A DNA stretch of 64,000 nucleotides. It comes from Branchiostoma lanceolatum (lineage: Eukaryota > Chordata > Leptocardii > Amphioxiformes > Branchiostomatidae). Below the pieces are notes generated by a model. That model was given only the letters and a program-made list of their open reading frames with translations. It was not told the origin of the DNA and searched no databases. Below are positions 24,401 through 34,485 of the stretch, one piece after another. Numbering within the stretch: position 1 is the stretch's first letter; every line of letters starts with the position of its first letter. The DNA lies in contig NC_089725.1 of NCBI RefSeq assembly GCF_035083965.1, positions 28,281,925-28,345,924 on the forward strand, written 5' to 3'. Position numbers and translations under genes: made by a program.

Positions 24401-24551
24401 CTCCATCTTGGCCGCCGTATGACGCAGGATGCTTACCGTACACAGCCTTCATATTCTGCTCCTTGCAGACGCCCAGGTTGACTTCCTTCTGGCCGACATG
24501 AGTCTTCAGCTGCGGGGCGTAGTCTCCCCACGGGTTAGGTCGCTTTGGCAT
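21447..24551 (-). CDS. SIVA1: Apoptosis regulatory protein Siva
   Basis: Siva is a small cysteine-rich protein linked in vertebrates to CD27-type TNF-receptor signalling and p53-dependent apoptosis. Exons on the minus strand, 5' to 3': 24551-24437, 23895-23731, 23467-23132, 22497-22347, 21495-21447; phases 1,1,1,2 all agree and the total is 816 nt, 271 residues. The start MPKRPNPWGDYAPQLKTHV matches the family N-terminus (MPKR..P...APLQLK.. in human, from memory). EHTQKMLFDGARK and TGQMHLDRY continue the match. The C-terminal half is the Siva zinc-binding region, with CxxC pairs in CQVC, CSFC, CSSC, CSNC, CLLC and a final CLSC before the TGA. The family is usually about 175 residues; the excess is one exon (23132-23467) encoding Asn/Gly-rich heptad repeats not known to me in other Siva proteins. 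Confidence 0.93.
22690..23005 (-). repeat. Dispersed non-autonomous element, copy A
   Basis: Shares ordered landmarks, in opposite orientation, with 45735-46165: TTATGTCATACC, TCTCGGGTGGGTATGACATA, TTCCATAGAATATT, TTGCGCAATGTTGTTACAG and GTGATA...TATCACAC. It sits in the SIVA1 intron between exons 3 and 4. The repeat of an entire structured unit at two sites implies a mobile element; no protein is encoded. Confidence 0.7.
23208..23459 (-). repeat. Coding minisatellite in SIVA1 exon 3: twelve 21-bp units
   Basis: In the coding direction the exon holds seven GVTNGAN-type heptads (third-last residue A, T or V) followed by five GHSLGLN-type heptads (L, I or H variants), then GHGVANGGANGHSHLNGHHK. 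Units are in frame and nearly identical at DNA level. Confidence 0.95.
23629..23660. repeat. Poly-C / poly-A tract
   Basis: A run of about 18 C followed by about 12 A in the SIVA1 intron; a simple low-complexity tract that could collapse or expand in assembly. Confidence 0.9.
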
Positions 24552-25023
24552 GGCGAAAGGCTGACAACAAAGCAGAAAATCTCAACAACTCTTTCCTCTT
24601 CTCTGTTTTAAATGGCACCTGGTTTTATGGTTTATACCACTACTTTCTAGGTAATAACCTTGATTACGTTCTGAAGAAAATATAACGTTGCACACTATTC
24701 CTTACTAAAAAGACCAGATATTACCTTCTGTTAAGTCTGATTTTACTACATATCCTTTTGAAGTGCAAACTCTATTTCAAATTCACATTTTGTGCACAAA
24801 AGATAGTCAGTTCCTCCCTTGCTTAGTTGAGTCCGTTTTTTTCGCGGGAAAAGCGTGCGCATCGATTCCTCGCGCATGACGTCATGGCTATTTAAATATG
24901 GCCGCCAAATTTCGAACTACAGAAAGTGGTGTTCTCTCACCACTGGTCCACCACAACAACAATATAACAAGGATAAGTAACGCAATTTCTTCTGCGACAC
25001 ATGGGAGCTGATGACCGTCAAAG
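24552..25023. promoter_or_regulatory. Head-to-head promoter region, SIVA1 / TSP1-Ig receptor
   Basis: Only 472 bases separate the two start codons. The region contains an E2F-like TTCGCGGGAA at 24841-24850, a perfect CRE palindrome TGACGTCA at 24877-24884, TATTTAAATA at 24889-24898 and a YY1-like ATGGCCGCC at 24898-24906, in a locally CpG-rich stretch. Motif matches only; activity is not shown by sequence. Confidence 0.6.
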
Positions 25024-28000
25024 ATGCTGCTTATCGTTGTAGTATTTTCTGCTTGGTTTCCAAACGCCCATGGCCAAAGTAGGTATCATTTTTTGACAAT
25101 CATATATTCAATTCAAAATATTTCAAGTCAATTCAGGCACCTGGTCCATATAAAGTTAAACACGTAACGTTAACTTCACGTTAAAAAGAAGAAGAAAAAA
25201 TGACTACATAAAGATAAATAACAAGATACCTTTAAAAACCTAACATTCAAGATCATTCAATTGAACTGCCAAATAGCATGATTTATTTCTCATGTGACTT
25301 TTCCTTTGTCTTGAATCCACTATAAACCAGTCACTTTTTGTCACCGGTTTATAGTGCATTTGTCACCCATTATTTTTGTCCTGGGGACTCATACAGAACT
25401 TTATTTGCTGCGTGGCCATGAGTGGTATGCAGTGTACTAGTAGGCCTAAAAGATCGATATACATGTACCGGTAGTAGCCTGGATACCAGACCTTTCGCGC
25501 GATGCGATGATAAGCCTTGGCCGGGGAAGACCTGGTAGTAGGGATAGAGTTGGCATCCGGGCGCTTTGGCAGCCGAACCCTGATATCTATCGCGCTAGCG
25601 ATAATTAGTGGGCCGTGTGCTGTCTGTGGCGGCGGCGCGAGTTGCTTCCCCGGCCGAAGGATTAGCGCCAGGAGCGCGGTGGTCTGGCACCCAGGCTATA
25701 CCGGTAGTTGCTAACCATCACTTATTACTGAATACAAGACCATACATTCTCTCCCTAGGCCTTGCACGTCTGTATGGCTTACAGCCCACTGGAGGTGCAC
25801 AGTGGGGCCCCTGGGCTCCCTGGGCACTGTGTAACACATCCCCAACCGCATGTGGAACAGGTACCCATGTCAGGCACAGGCAGTGCCAAGGCGTTGGCTG
25901 TGTACCCGAGATCAGGGGGTGGCAGCAAATAGCAACCTTTGAAAATGGGAACTGTGTAAAGCCTTGTGAAGGTAGGATCACATTGTTGTACATCCTTTCT
26001 CTTCATAATCGTCTGTTGATTCAAGATTGACACAAGAAATTGAAATCAATACACGATTCGGATTTAAATCTCATATGGTAAAAAAAAAACATTGAGTAAT
26101 GAGGCGGGGGAGGCAAGAAGATCGTCACAAGTCTCGGCCTAGTCTCGTGTTCTCGCGAGACTAGGCCACTCCGTGAACAAGACGGACAGGAGTCGTCGAA
26201 AATTTGGAGGTGCGTATTTTCGCTACCCCTTTTCTTAGTCACTGTTCGAAGAATGTCCTCGTAACTGTCAAGCAAACGTGACTGATTAATTTATTCAACG
26301 ATATTGAGTAATGAAAGAATCTGTATAATATATTATTAACTGCCCACTTAATTAAACCAATAAACCAATAAGCCCTGTGTAACAGCATAACACATGGCGT
26401 GGCAGCAGCAGGTTATATTATGCCAAATAACAGTTACTCAATATTACATTGAACTACAATGAACGACCTGTCAGACTTTATCAAAACCTTTGCATTTAAC
26501 TGCAAGTGTCATTTAAAGCTATCATCTAGTACATCTGCATTGATTGGAAGTGCCATAATATGTTATCTGCAAAGAATCAAACCCATTGAATGTATGATTC
26601 CAGGCCTTATCAAAAGTAAATGTTAATGTCTGTTATTTTTCTTTTTGCACCGCAGCTGACAATGGTGGAAGAGGAGCTTGTAAGTACATGACATTGTACA
26701 ATTCCAGATTAGTTGACTACTGCACTTTTTGAAAAGCCTTTTTGATCTATATGTTAAGAATACAAATCAATTCAATTCTATAAGTGCTGTTTGCAAATTT
26801 GCAAGTACAATATGTAGTGTAATTCCTAAGCATTTATGGACAAATGTCATTTTTGCAGACTACAATGGGAACTGGGGAGAGTGGAGTAAGTGGGCCTGCA
26901 CAGAGCCGTGCCAGCCTGGTGTTCAAGCTACGAGGGAGCGCTACTGTGATAACCCTAGTCCGACACCTGGACATCACTGTGTCGGGGATGACAACGGGGA
27001 ACAGAGGCAGGAGGAGCCTGCTGCATGTGAGGATTACTGTGCAAAAGGTGAGACCCGGGGCCTGATGATTGCTCATCATGAGATGTTGAAGTTTAGTAGT
27101 CTATGGGGGCACTGAGTTAGCATTAGCATTAACTCTGGTAATTAGTACTTCTTATTACAAAAAAGACATTACCGAAAAACAGAAAAAAGAACCATGTAAT
27201 CGATTGTCATCCACTGTCTGACTATGTGCAAGCACGTCTAATCCTTGGAAGATGGGATACAAGTTACCGCACAACACACGACATACCAAGTACTAGTAGT
27301 GACTGTAAGTGGTAACTGGTAGCAATTGAAGATTTTTCATCAAGAGCACTTGCTACTTTTACTAGCACTCAGTATATCTAGAGCTAGACTCTACCAGTCT
27401 CCCCCGGTCGCTGGGAAAATAGTAGAAATTGGCCAAATAGAGTCAAATGTTTGAAGGGAGTCGGCTACGGAGATAGGGTCAAATTGGCAACCGAGGGGAG
27501 ACTGGTAGAGTCTAATCTAGTCAGCCTCTTCATGACAAAGTTGCTGTTTTCCCCCATTTGTACAGAGTGGACAGACTGGTCGTCCTGGTCTGTGTGCTCG
27601 ATGACCTGCAATGCCCCTGTGAGGAAGAGGATCAGAGATTGTCTGGGGATTGGGGCTCCTTGTCCTGGAGACGCAGAGGAGACCAAGAACTGTGATCAGG
27701 ATTGGAGGCATGACCCCTGTCCTGCCCGTAAGTCATTTGAGCAGTGCTTCATATTTTGTGACAATCAAACTAAGGCGATAGCTAGTACACCGAGCAGAAA
27801 CTTTTCAAAGGCATAATTCTTCCTGCATGCATTCAACATCAGTCAAAAGTTTGTAATGACGCATATATTTGACTCTGGATAAAATGCTCTTTGAAGATGG
27901 CCTGCCTTCTCTCCATTTTAATCTTTTACTTGAATACTGGAGACCAATAACATTAAGTGTATATTCTGCATTCAACATCTGTTAAAGATTTGTAATTTTG

Positions 28001-31000
28001 TATAGTTTGACTGAATAAAATGTTCTCTGAAGAGAGGGCCTCCTTTCTCTCCCTGATAATATTTTACTTGAATATTGAAGACTAATAGTAATATAGTTGA
28101 ACAAGTGTTTTCTTATTTGTAACCTCTAGAGCATGGCGAGTGGGGAAATTGGGGTGCATGGTCACCAGACTGCTACCCACAGTGCCTCACAGGAACCCGC
28201 ACCAGACACAGGGACTGTGACAACCCTCCTCCTGTCGGGGATGGGGAATGTAAGGCTTGATAATGTATATTCACACTCAGCCCCATGTATTCTCACCATT
28301 TACTGACTGTTTCCTTGGTCTGTATAATATGTATTCTGTATCTATATTGCCAGTAAAACCGCCCTTCAACGTAACACACCAGCTTTGCAGGCACGCGGCG
28401 CAACAGCTGAGCTAGTTAAAATTACACCCAACCTTTGCACATCTAACTGAAAGCGTTGTTTAAAACTATTTAGTGAGGATGCTCCTGCAATACTTGGTGG
28501 CAACAAATTCCAATCTACAATAGTTCTCGGGAATAACAAATTTGTGAAACCTCAATTCTGGATTGATAACTATAACTTGAAAACTGTCTAATCTTCTGTC
28601 TGTTTCATATGATACAAACCTTTAGAACAGGCCTTCAGCATGCTACTACTAACACTTGTTTCCACTGCATCATATCAGTAAAAAAAGGAAAATTGCATAA
28701 AGTTCAATTGCATATTCATTCTAAACTATGAATGATGTATTACTGTGATTTTTGTTGGAGAATTGTGGTATACAGTCTGTAATATCTTGTGTGGTTAGAA
28801 AAAACACTCAAAGCCTCACTATCGACATCATCAACTGTCCTACCTTCTGATAGGTACTAGTAGTTTATTCCTTCAGTCAATACGGAAGATACAAATATCA
28901 ATGTCCCGGTCCAGGGAATGAAATGTTTGTTGTGTTCTTGTAAGTCTGCCAAGGAGTGGATGAAGACACGAAGCAGTGTGATATAGATGAGTACATGATG
29001 ACAGTGTGTAAAGCTCAAGCAGAGTGGACAAAGTGGAGCGGGTGGCAAGAGTGCACAGCCACATGTGGCAGGGCTACAGGTAGGACATGAAGACAATCCC
29101 TCAGCTATTACATATTAAAAGGTACATGACTTTGTACAGTCAATCAAGAATAGGAAGGCGTCCATTGAGATGACATCCACAACTACCAATACAGGCTTTT
29201 TCCTTTTGTGTTTTACACCTTTTTACAAGGTGTTAGCATACCTTCCTAGTGAAGCCTTATATGCAATATTTGGTATTTCAATTTATTTCATTTCATTTGA
29301 TTATTTATTTGATTATTCAAAAAGATTGGGTTCAAGGACACTAATTTCTTTTTGTTGAAACACTTGCACCTCACTATCTTGATGTTCAGATACAATACCC
29401 CTGCAGTACTAGTGCCATCAACTGACACCACGTTTATTCTCAGGATTCAGAACGAGGCAGTGTAAGAACCCAGATGGGACCCTGGGGAACACCTGTCGTG
29501 GGGCCGACAAACAAGAGGCTCAATGTTCCCTGCCACCTTGTTCTGCACTGGTATTTCAAGAGGAGGAACAGGGCAAGATAGAAGCACTTGAAAAACTCAG
29601 AGAGCAAGAGAAAAACAGTAAGTCCAATGAAAAAATGAGCTCGACAATGTTTGCCTCAACCCCACTGTAATACTAATAACTTGATGCCAAAATCTACTAT
29701 TTCAAAAAGCATAGTTGATATCATTTTTTATCTCACTGGTAAAAAATGATATCAACACCGACAGTCATCTTCGACTTCGAAGGACTACCAAGTTGATATC
29801 ATTTTTTACCTGATTGGTAATCTGTATCTCTTTCCTTTGCTTCCAATATGTAACTGTATGTGAATCATTTTGCCCATCTCCTGTTTGCAGAGATCCATCA
29901 CAATATCATAGTAGAGACGGTTGTGGAGGCTAAACTACCCTGCAGGCATGACAAGGGTCAACTGGCTACTGAAAAAGCTACATGGAAAAAAGACGGCAAG
30001 TCCCTAGAGGTGGATGGAAAACACTTGGTGTTGGACAAGTGGGATCTAAGTAAGACTATGATGTTAACAAGTTATACTGTAACTTACAGATGGATATCTA
30101 AAGGAGAACATTGCAAGCATTGCCTAACCCGCATCATCTTAGTACATGTTTTGACAAATATTACATACTACAAGATAAAACAAATAATCTGAGCAATCTT
30201 TTGTACACTTTTAGTCAGAACGTCTAGATTTCAAGATACCCTGTATATTCAAATTGTAATCTTAACATTCTGAGCTCTCCTTTCAATAAGCAGGTTTTTT
30301 TGTCTTCTTACAGCCATCAAGTCCTCCAGGGTTAATGACACAGGCATCTATGTTTGCAGGAGGGGTGAAAAAGGAGATCCAGACCATGCGCCGATAATAT
30401 ACGCAGTAACAGGTTAGGATTTAATAGTACTTGATTCACTTCAGCCCACAAATTCAGGAGAACCGGTATCACTCAATTGTACGACTGCCATCAGTAGAAG
30501 CCATGATGCTCTCTTGAAAAATCTTCACGTTAAAAATCATGCACATCGTCAAAATCAATATTCATGCATGCCCATCGACGGTTGGCCCAAAGCATTCTGA
30601 AACTTTGATGACATCTTTTCACACTTAGAGACTAACGAGTAGTTTGCTTGTCTATTTTCCTCTTATCCCATATTATTGCCAGCTATTCCCCAATACATGT
30701 AGTTGTATTACCTGTCCCCCTATCCTCCCACACCTGCCCGCCCATCTCTCCACAGTGATTCCAGACAAGGGCAAAGGTGTGCAGACTGAGAAGGTTGGCA
30801 CCGAAATCAAGCTGCCCTGCAACAGTGGGGTGTTAGCCATCATGATCAAGGGGGCAACTGCTGAATGGACAAGGGACAAAAAGATCGTTAAGAAAATGGA
30901 AAACCTGAGAGTAAGTGTGGAAACAAGCAGGACACCTGTTCCTTACATGTAACAGCAACTTAGAGAGTAGTGTATCTAAAGATCCTTGTGTCAGTATCAA

Positions 31001-33479
31001 ACATTAGCTTCAATGTTTGCACACCTAAGCATACATGAAATTGGGTCATTGGGTAATGTACACATGTCAGGCAGGAAATACAACTTATGAAAACACTCAA
31101 CAATAGGACACTCACAAGAGTTGACAGGAATTGTCACCTATGATGTAGTTTCCTCTAATCTGCTTCAGCTTCTTTTATAGAGTAATAGACACCAAATGTT
31201 AACACCCACAGACCCCCAGTTTTGTGATGGACAAACCTAGCGTGGAGGACTCTGGTGTGTACATCTGCAATGTGAAAGATCCAGAGACAAAGAAACACTA
31301 CACAACCAACAGGGTGGAACTAAAGGGTAACCAGGCACCATTAACAACTACAGGATGGGTTACAAATAGCCTCCATAGATGGCTCTCTGTGATGATACAA
31401 TACTAGTATTGCTGATGACTTCAAACGACCCAGTACAAAAAGAAGTCATCAGCAATTGTGTATCATAAGCTCCCAAAAAAAGGTCCAGAGAGCCTGCTAT
31501 GAAGGCTAGGTTACAGACAGAAACCTTGAGTGTGACTTCTTCAGTGTGATACAAAATGTTGTTCAGTTTATGTTGACATGTTTTGCATTATTTTGTTTTC
31601 TCCATGTTGTTCAACCATTCTTTCATCGTCACCATGTTTGACATCTTCAACCTCTTCTATGGTATAAGAACTGTACAGCAGTGACAGTTGCACGTTCAAC
31701 CATTTTTCCAGTTCCATTTTATACAGCAATGTTAAACTTGTTCGGCTAGTTAATTCTGTGACACTGAAGTGATGGATATCAGTTGAAATGTCCGGTGGTA
31801 GAGATTGTCTATAGATACATCATATATCCCTTCCTTTTGATGAACAGGTGTTGCCTCTGATTAACACGTTTTGCTTCTGCAGTCCTCACGGCTAACATGA
31901 TGGACAAAGCTTTTGCCAAGGCGCTGGACATACGATCAAAGAACCCGGCCGTCCTCTTCGGAGCCCTTGGTGGAGTCGGGGGATTCATAGTGCTTGTTGG
32001 CATCGTGTGCTTGATATTGAAAAAGTTTGTATATATCAGCTTTGACTATGATATCCAAATTGCAGACATGCTCTGGGCGGAGAAGGAACAAAAATAAATG
32101 CCTTACCTAGCCCACATCACCCTTTCGAACTGCTTTTATGAAGACAGGCAATTTTGGTTGACTGTAGAAAACCCTTCCTGTCGAATGCATTTCTGTAGTT
32201 TTATCTACCTGGTGAATGTTTACCAAATTGTCATTGGTGCATGCCTCAGACCTCTTATCCTGTAAAACACAATTCAACTTACGTTGATGAAGGTTAGACA
32301 TCCAGGTAATAAGATACGCCAAAAATAATTACTCAAGCAACTGGATAAGATTTCTTTGTGGTTTAACTTCTTGCAACTGTTGAAGTGACTTCTACAGCAA
32401 TGGTAAGAATAGGGCCTGGTTCTATAACAAAGCACTAAATGTTCTTGTTCTTATTGCTGTTTTTTTGTGAAAAAAATTGTCAGTGTTTTACTGATGCGTA
32501 CCACTTTAAATCCCAACAAACTGTGCAGACTCCAGGCCAATGAACTGAAGGACGAGCCACAACTGTCATCAGACGAGGAAGAGAAAATTGGCATGGTGAT
32601 GAAAACTTTTATTCCTTGCTCTCAATTATAATTTGCAATTTGAAGTATATTTGAATAATCCAAAGTGGAGATGGAGATTACTAGTATATGTAAACTTTGT
32701 ATTACAAGAATATTCTTTCTTTATACAGCTGGGATCCGATGAGGGTGAGGATGGACCAGTGGATGAAGACAAGGAAGATGTCCTTGGAGAGGGTGAAACG
32801 AAAGCAGCACCAGAGGAAGAAACAGGATCAGGCAGTGATAAAGAAAAACAGGGGTCAGACACTGATCAGAATGTAGAAGAAAAAGGTGGCAGTGATGATG
32901 ATGATGATGATGGAGGAGGTGACCATGGAGGTAGTGCTGATGAAGGTGATGATGATAAAGGAAGTGCTGATGAAGGTGATGATGATAAAGGAAGTGATGA
33001 TGAAGGTGATGATGGAGGAAGTGGTGATGAAGATGATGATGGAGGAAGCGATGAAGAAAGTGATGATGGAGGAAATAATAACGATACAGGTACAGGTACA
33101 GAGGATTGGCCTTTTTATACATCGTCTAGGTGAGATGACATCATCATTTCCAAGTTAGTCCATCTGTGGAGATGTCAAATAGTTACATGACAAGAAGATT
33201 CTCTTAGCAGCCAAGTAACAGGACACATGCAGCTTTCATACATCATCAATCGTACTAATTTGTTGTAAAAAAATATTTGTGTCTGCTTGATCTTGTGCTC
33301 ATTCTTTGTCTAAGCTAAATGAGGAATCAGGCAGGGATGAAGACGAACAGGGATCAGACAGTGAACAGAATACAGAACAAAATGGTGACGGCGAAGGAAG
33401 AGATGATGGAGGATGTGATGGAGGAAAGGATGAAGATACTGATGCAGAAAGTGATGGTGTAGAGGAGGAGTCTAGTTAA
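25024..33479 (+). CDS. TSP1/Ig-domain transmembrane receptor, no clear orthologue
   Basis: Single-pass cell-surface protein; ligand unknown. Exons: 25024-25078, 25759-25971, 26656-26679, 26859-27047, 27566-27727, 28130-28249, 28945-29079, 29444-29617, 29891-30049, 30314-30412, 30756-30910, 31212-31326, 31883-32024, 32529-32595, 32729-33089, 33331-33479; 2,319 nt, about 772 residues. MLLIVVVFSAWFPNAHG is a signal peptide. Five thrombospondin type 1 modules follow, each with a WxxW C-mannosylation motif (WGPWAPW, WGEWSKW, WTDWSSW, WGNWGAW, WTKWSGW). Two Ig domains come next, each with the Cys...Trp...Cys core (KLPC..TWKKDG..YVC; KLPC..EWTRD..YIC). A span FGALGGVGGFIVLVGIVCLI leads to an Asp/Glu/Gly-rich tail. 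Extracellular exons are almost all phase 1-1, as in exon-shuffled receptors. The last splice is uncertain: without it the frame stops at 33131-33133. UNC5 has the reverse order (Ig then TSP1) and death domains, which are absent here. Confidence 0.85.
25475..25698. mobile_element. MITE with TAGCCTGG termini and 9-bp target-site duplication
   Basis: Inverted termini TAGCCTGGATACCAGACC and GGTCTGGCACCCAGGCTA bound a 224-base GC-rich element. TACCGGTAG directly precedes (25466-25474) and follows (25699-25707) it. It lies in intron 1 of the receptor gene and has no coding capacity. Confidence 0.88.
26137..26167. repeat. Perfect 12-bp stem hairpin
   Basis: GGCCTAGTCTCG (26137-26148) and CGAGACTAGGCC (26156-26167) are exact reverse complements separated by a 7-base loop, within a receptor-gene intron. 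Confidence 0.8.
26385..26565. repeat. Copy of the 4587-4905 palindrome family (partial)
   Basis: GCATAACACA, GGCAGCAGCAGGTT, GAACGACCTGTCA, CCTTTGCA and TTTAAAGCTATC occur in the same order as in the 4587 copy. Confidence 0.55.
27386..27513. repeat. Short MITE with 19-bp perfect terminal inverted repeats
   Basis: AGACTCTACCAGTCTCCCC at 27386-27404 is the exact reverse complement of 27495-27513. The 128-base unit ends about 50 bases before the TSP1 exon at 27566. Confidence 0.8.
28366..28505. repeat. Copy of the 4587-4905 palindrome family (partial)
   Basis: AACACACCAGCTTTGCAGGC, GGCGCAACAGCTG, CCAACCTTTGCACA, GTTGTTTAAA and GATGCTCCTGCA follow the order of the 4587 copy. Confidence 0.6.
29713..29808. 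repeat. Triple GTTGATATCATTTTTTA motif, two direct and one inverted
   Basis: The 17-mer occurs at 29713-29729 and 29792-29808, with its exact reverse complement at 29740-29756. It can form alternative hairpins in the intron just upstream of the first Ig exon. Confidence 0.85.
31367..31508. mobile_element. MITE with TAGCCT termini and imperfect target-site duplication
   Basis: Left end TAGCCTCCATAG and ATGGCTCTCTG, and right end CAGAGAGCC and CTATGAAGGCTA, are inverted repeats; the inner arms TTGCTGATGACTTC / GAAGTCATCAGCAA also pair. Flanks are GGTTACAAA (31358-31366) and GGTTACAGA (31509-31517), a 9-bp duplication with one mismatch. It shares the TAGCCT end with the element at 25475-25698. 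Confidence 0.75.
32883..33077 (+). repeat. Acidic coding repeats in the receptor tail
   Basis: Runs of GATGAT with GGAGGA/GGAAGT spacers encode repeated units of the type GSADEGDDDK. The minus-strand frames full of His/Leu across this span are mirror images of the repeat and not genes. Confidence 0.85.
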
Positions 33480-34485
33480 GATGATAGTGATTAGACTAAC
33501 ATTACTTTGGTTAGACTAACATTGATGAAAAACACTGACTTGTCTGCACTTGATGCAGAATTGTTCATTATTGCACAGAGATTAGTTATGTAATCTGTAT
33601 CTCCTTCTTGCTGTCTTTGCTATACCAAATGCTACATGTTTGTGTATTTTCTTTTGTCTATTTGGTCTATTGCAGTGCACATGTTTTCCTAAACAGCTCA
33701 CTCAGAGCGTGCATATCTTTAACATTTTGTGTACATCATTGTTTACCAATCATGGTAAATAGACTTCTACATAGTGTTGAACAATATGTGAACTTTTATA
33801 GTTATGTAGAAACATGATTGATGTGCTGATGGTTGCCTTTTTATGTAATGATATCATGCTGCATCATTTCTACATTTGTCCATCTCTGTATGCTACATTT
33901 TGCTAACATGTTAAATAAATATGTGAATACCGGCACTTTTATTCTACTTAGATTCACTTTTGAGTTCTTTTAGTAGCCAAGTCACTGGATACATGTTGGT
34001 TTCATACATCATTCGTACTCGTATAAAAAATATTATGTCAGCTTGGTCTTGTGCTCGCCCTTTGTCTAAACTCTGAGCTTAATCTAAGCTGTAGCATCAT
34101 TTGGCAGGTTAAAACAGAGTAAAGAATTATTTCAGAGTTGCTCCATGACATGATTTAAAAATTGTTTGCTTTTACCAAAATCTAAATTAAAATATCTCAC
34201 TTGAGATAAACAGGCAGTTAAGTGAAATGCTTTCATACAACAGTGAATATGTAGTATTCCAAGCAGATCTGTTTCTGCAATTGATCACCGCTTACTTGTT
34301 AGGAGTAACATACACTGTATGTGAATCACATCCTAAACCCCACTGGATACAGGGCATAACTTCAATTCAGAAATAAATTATTTCCACTGCAATGATTGTT
34401 ATTCATTTGTGCTGTCAATCACATTTCTCCTGATTAATAAAACTTGGCTGCCACTGCTCAGCACTCAAATGCTGACAACATTTCT
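33480..34485. other. Receptor 3' UTR meeting FBXW2 3' UTR
   Basis: A plus-strand AATAAA at 33914-33919 probably ends the receptor transcript. A minus-strand AATAAA (TTTATT at 33938-33943) lies 18 bases further and could end FBXW2, so the two tail-to-tail transcripts may overlap. Nothing else coding is visible. Confidence 0.5.

Larger units (their letters stand above)
25079..32728 (+). other. Receptor gene introns: overview
   Basis: Larger introns are 25079-25758, 25972-26655, 27048-27565, 27728-28129, 28250-28944, 29080-29443, 30413-30755, 30911-31211, 31327-31882 and 32025-32528. Beyond the repeats listed separately I see no further exon or RNA gene. Confidence 0.5.

Noticed and set aside
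32721-33122. Minus-strand His/Leu-rich open frame
   Set aside because: It is the reverse complement of the acidic GAT-repeat tail of the receptor, without splice signals or homology.
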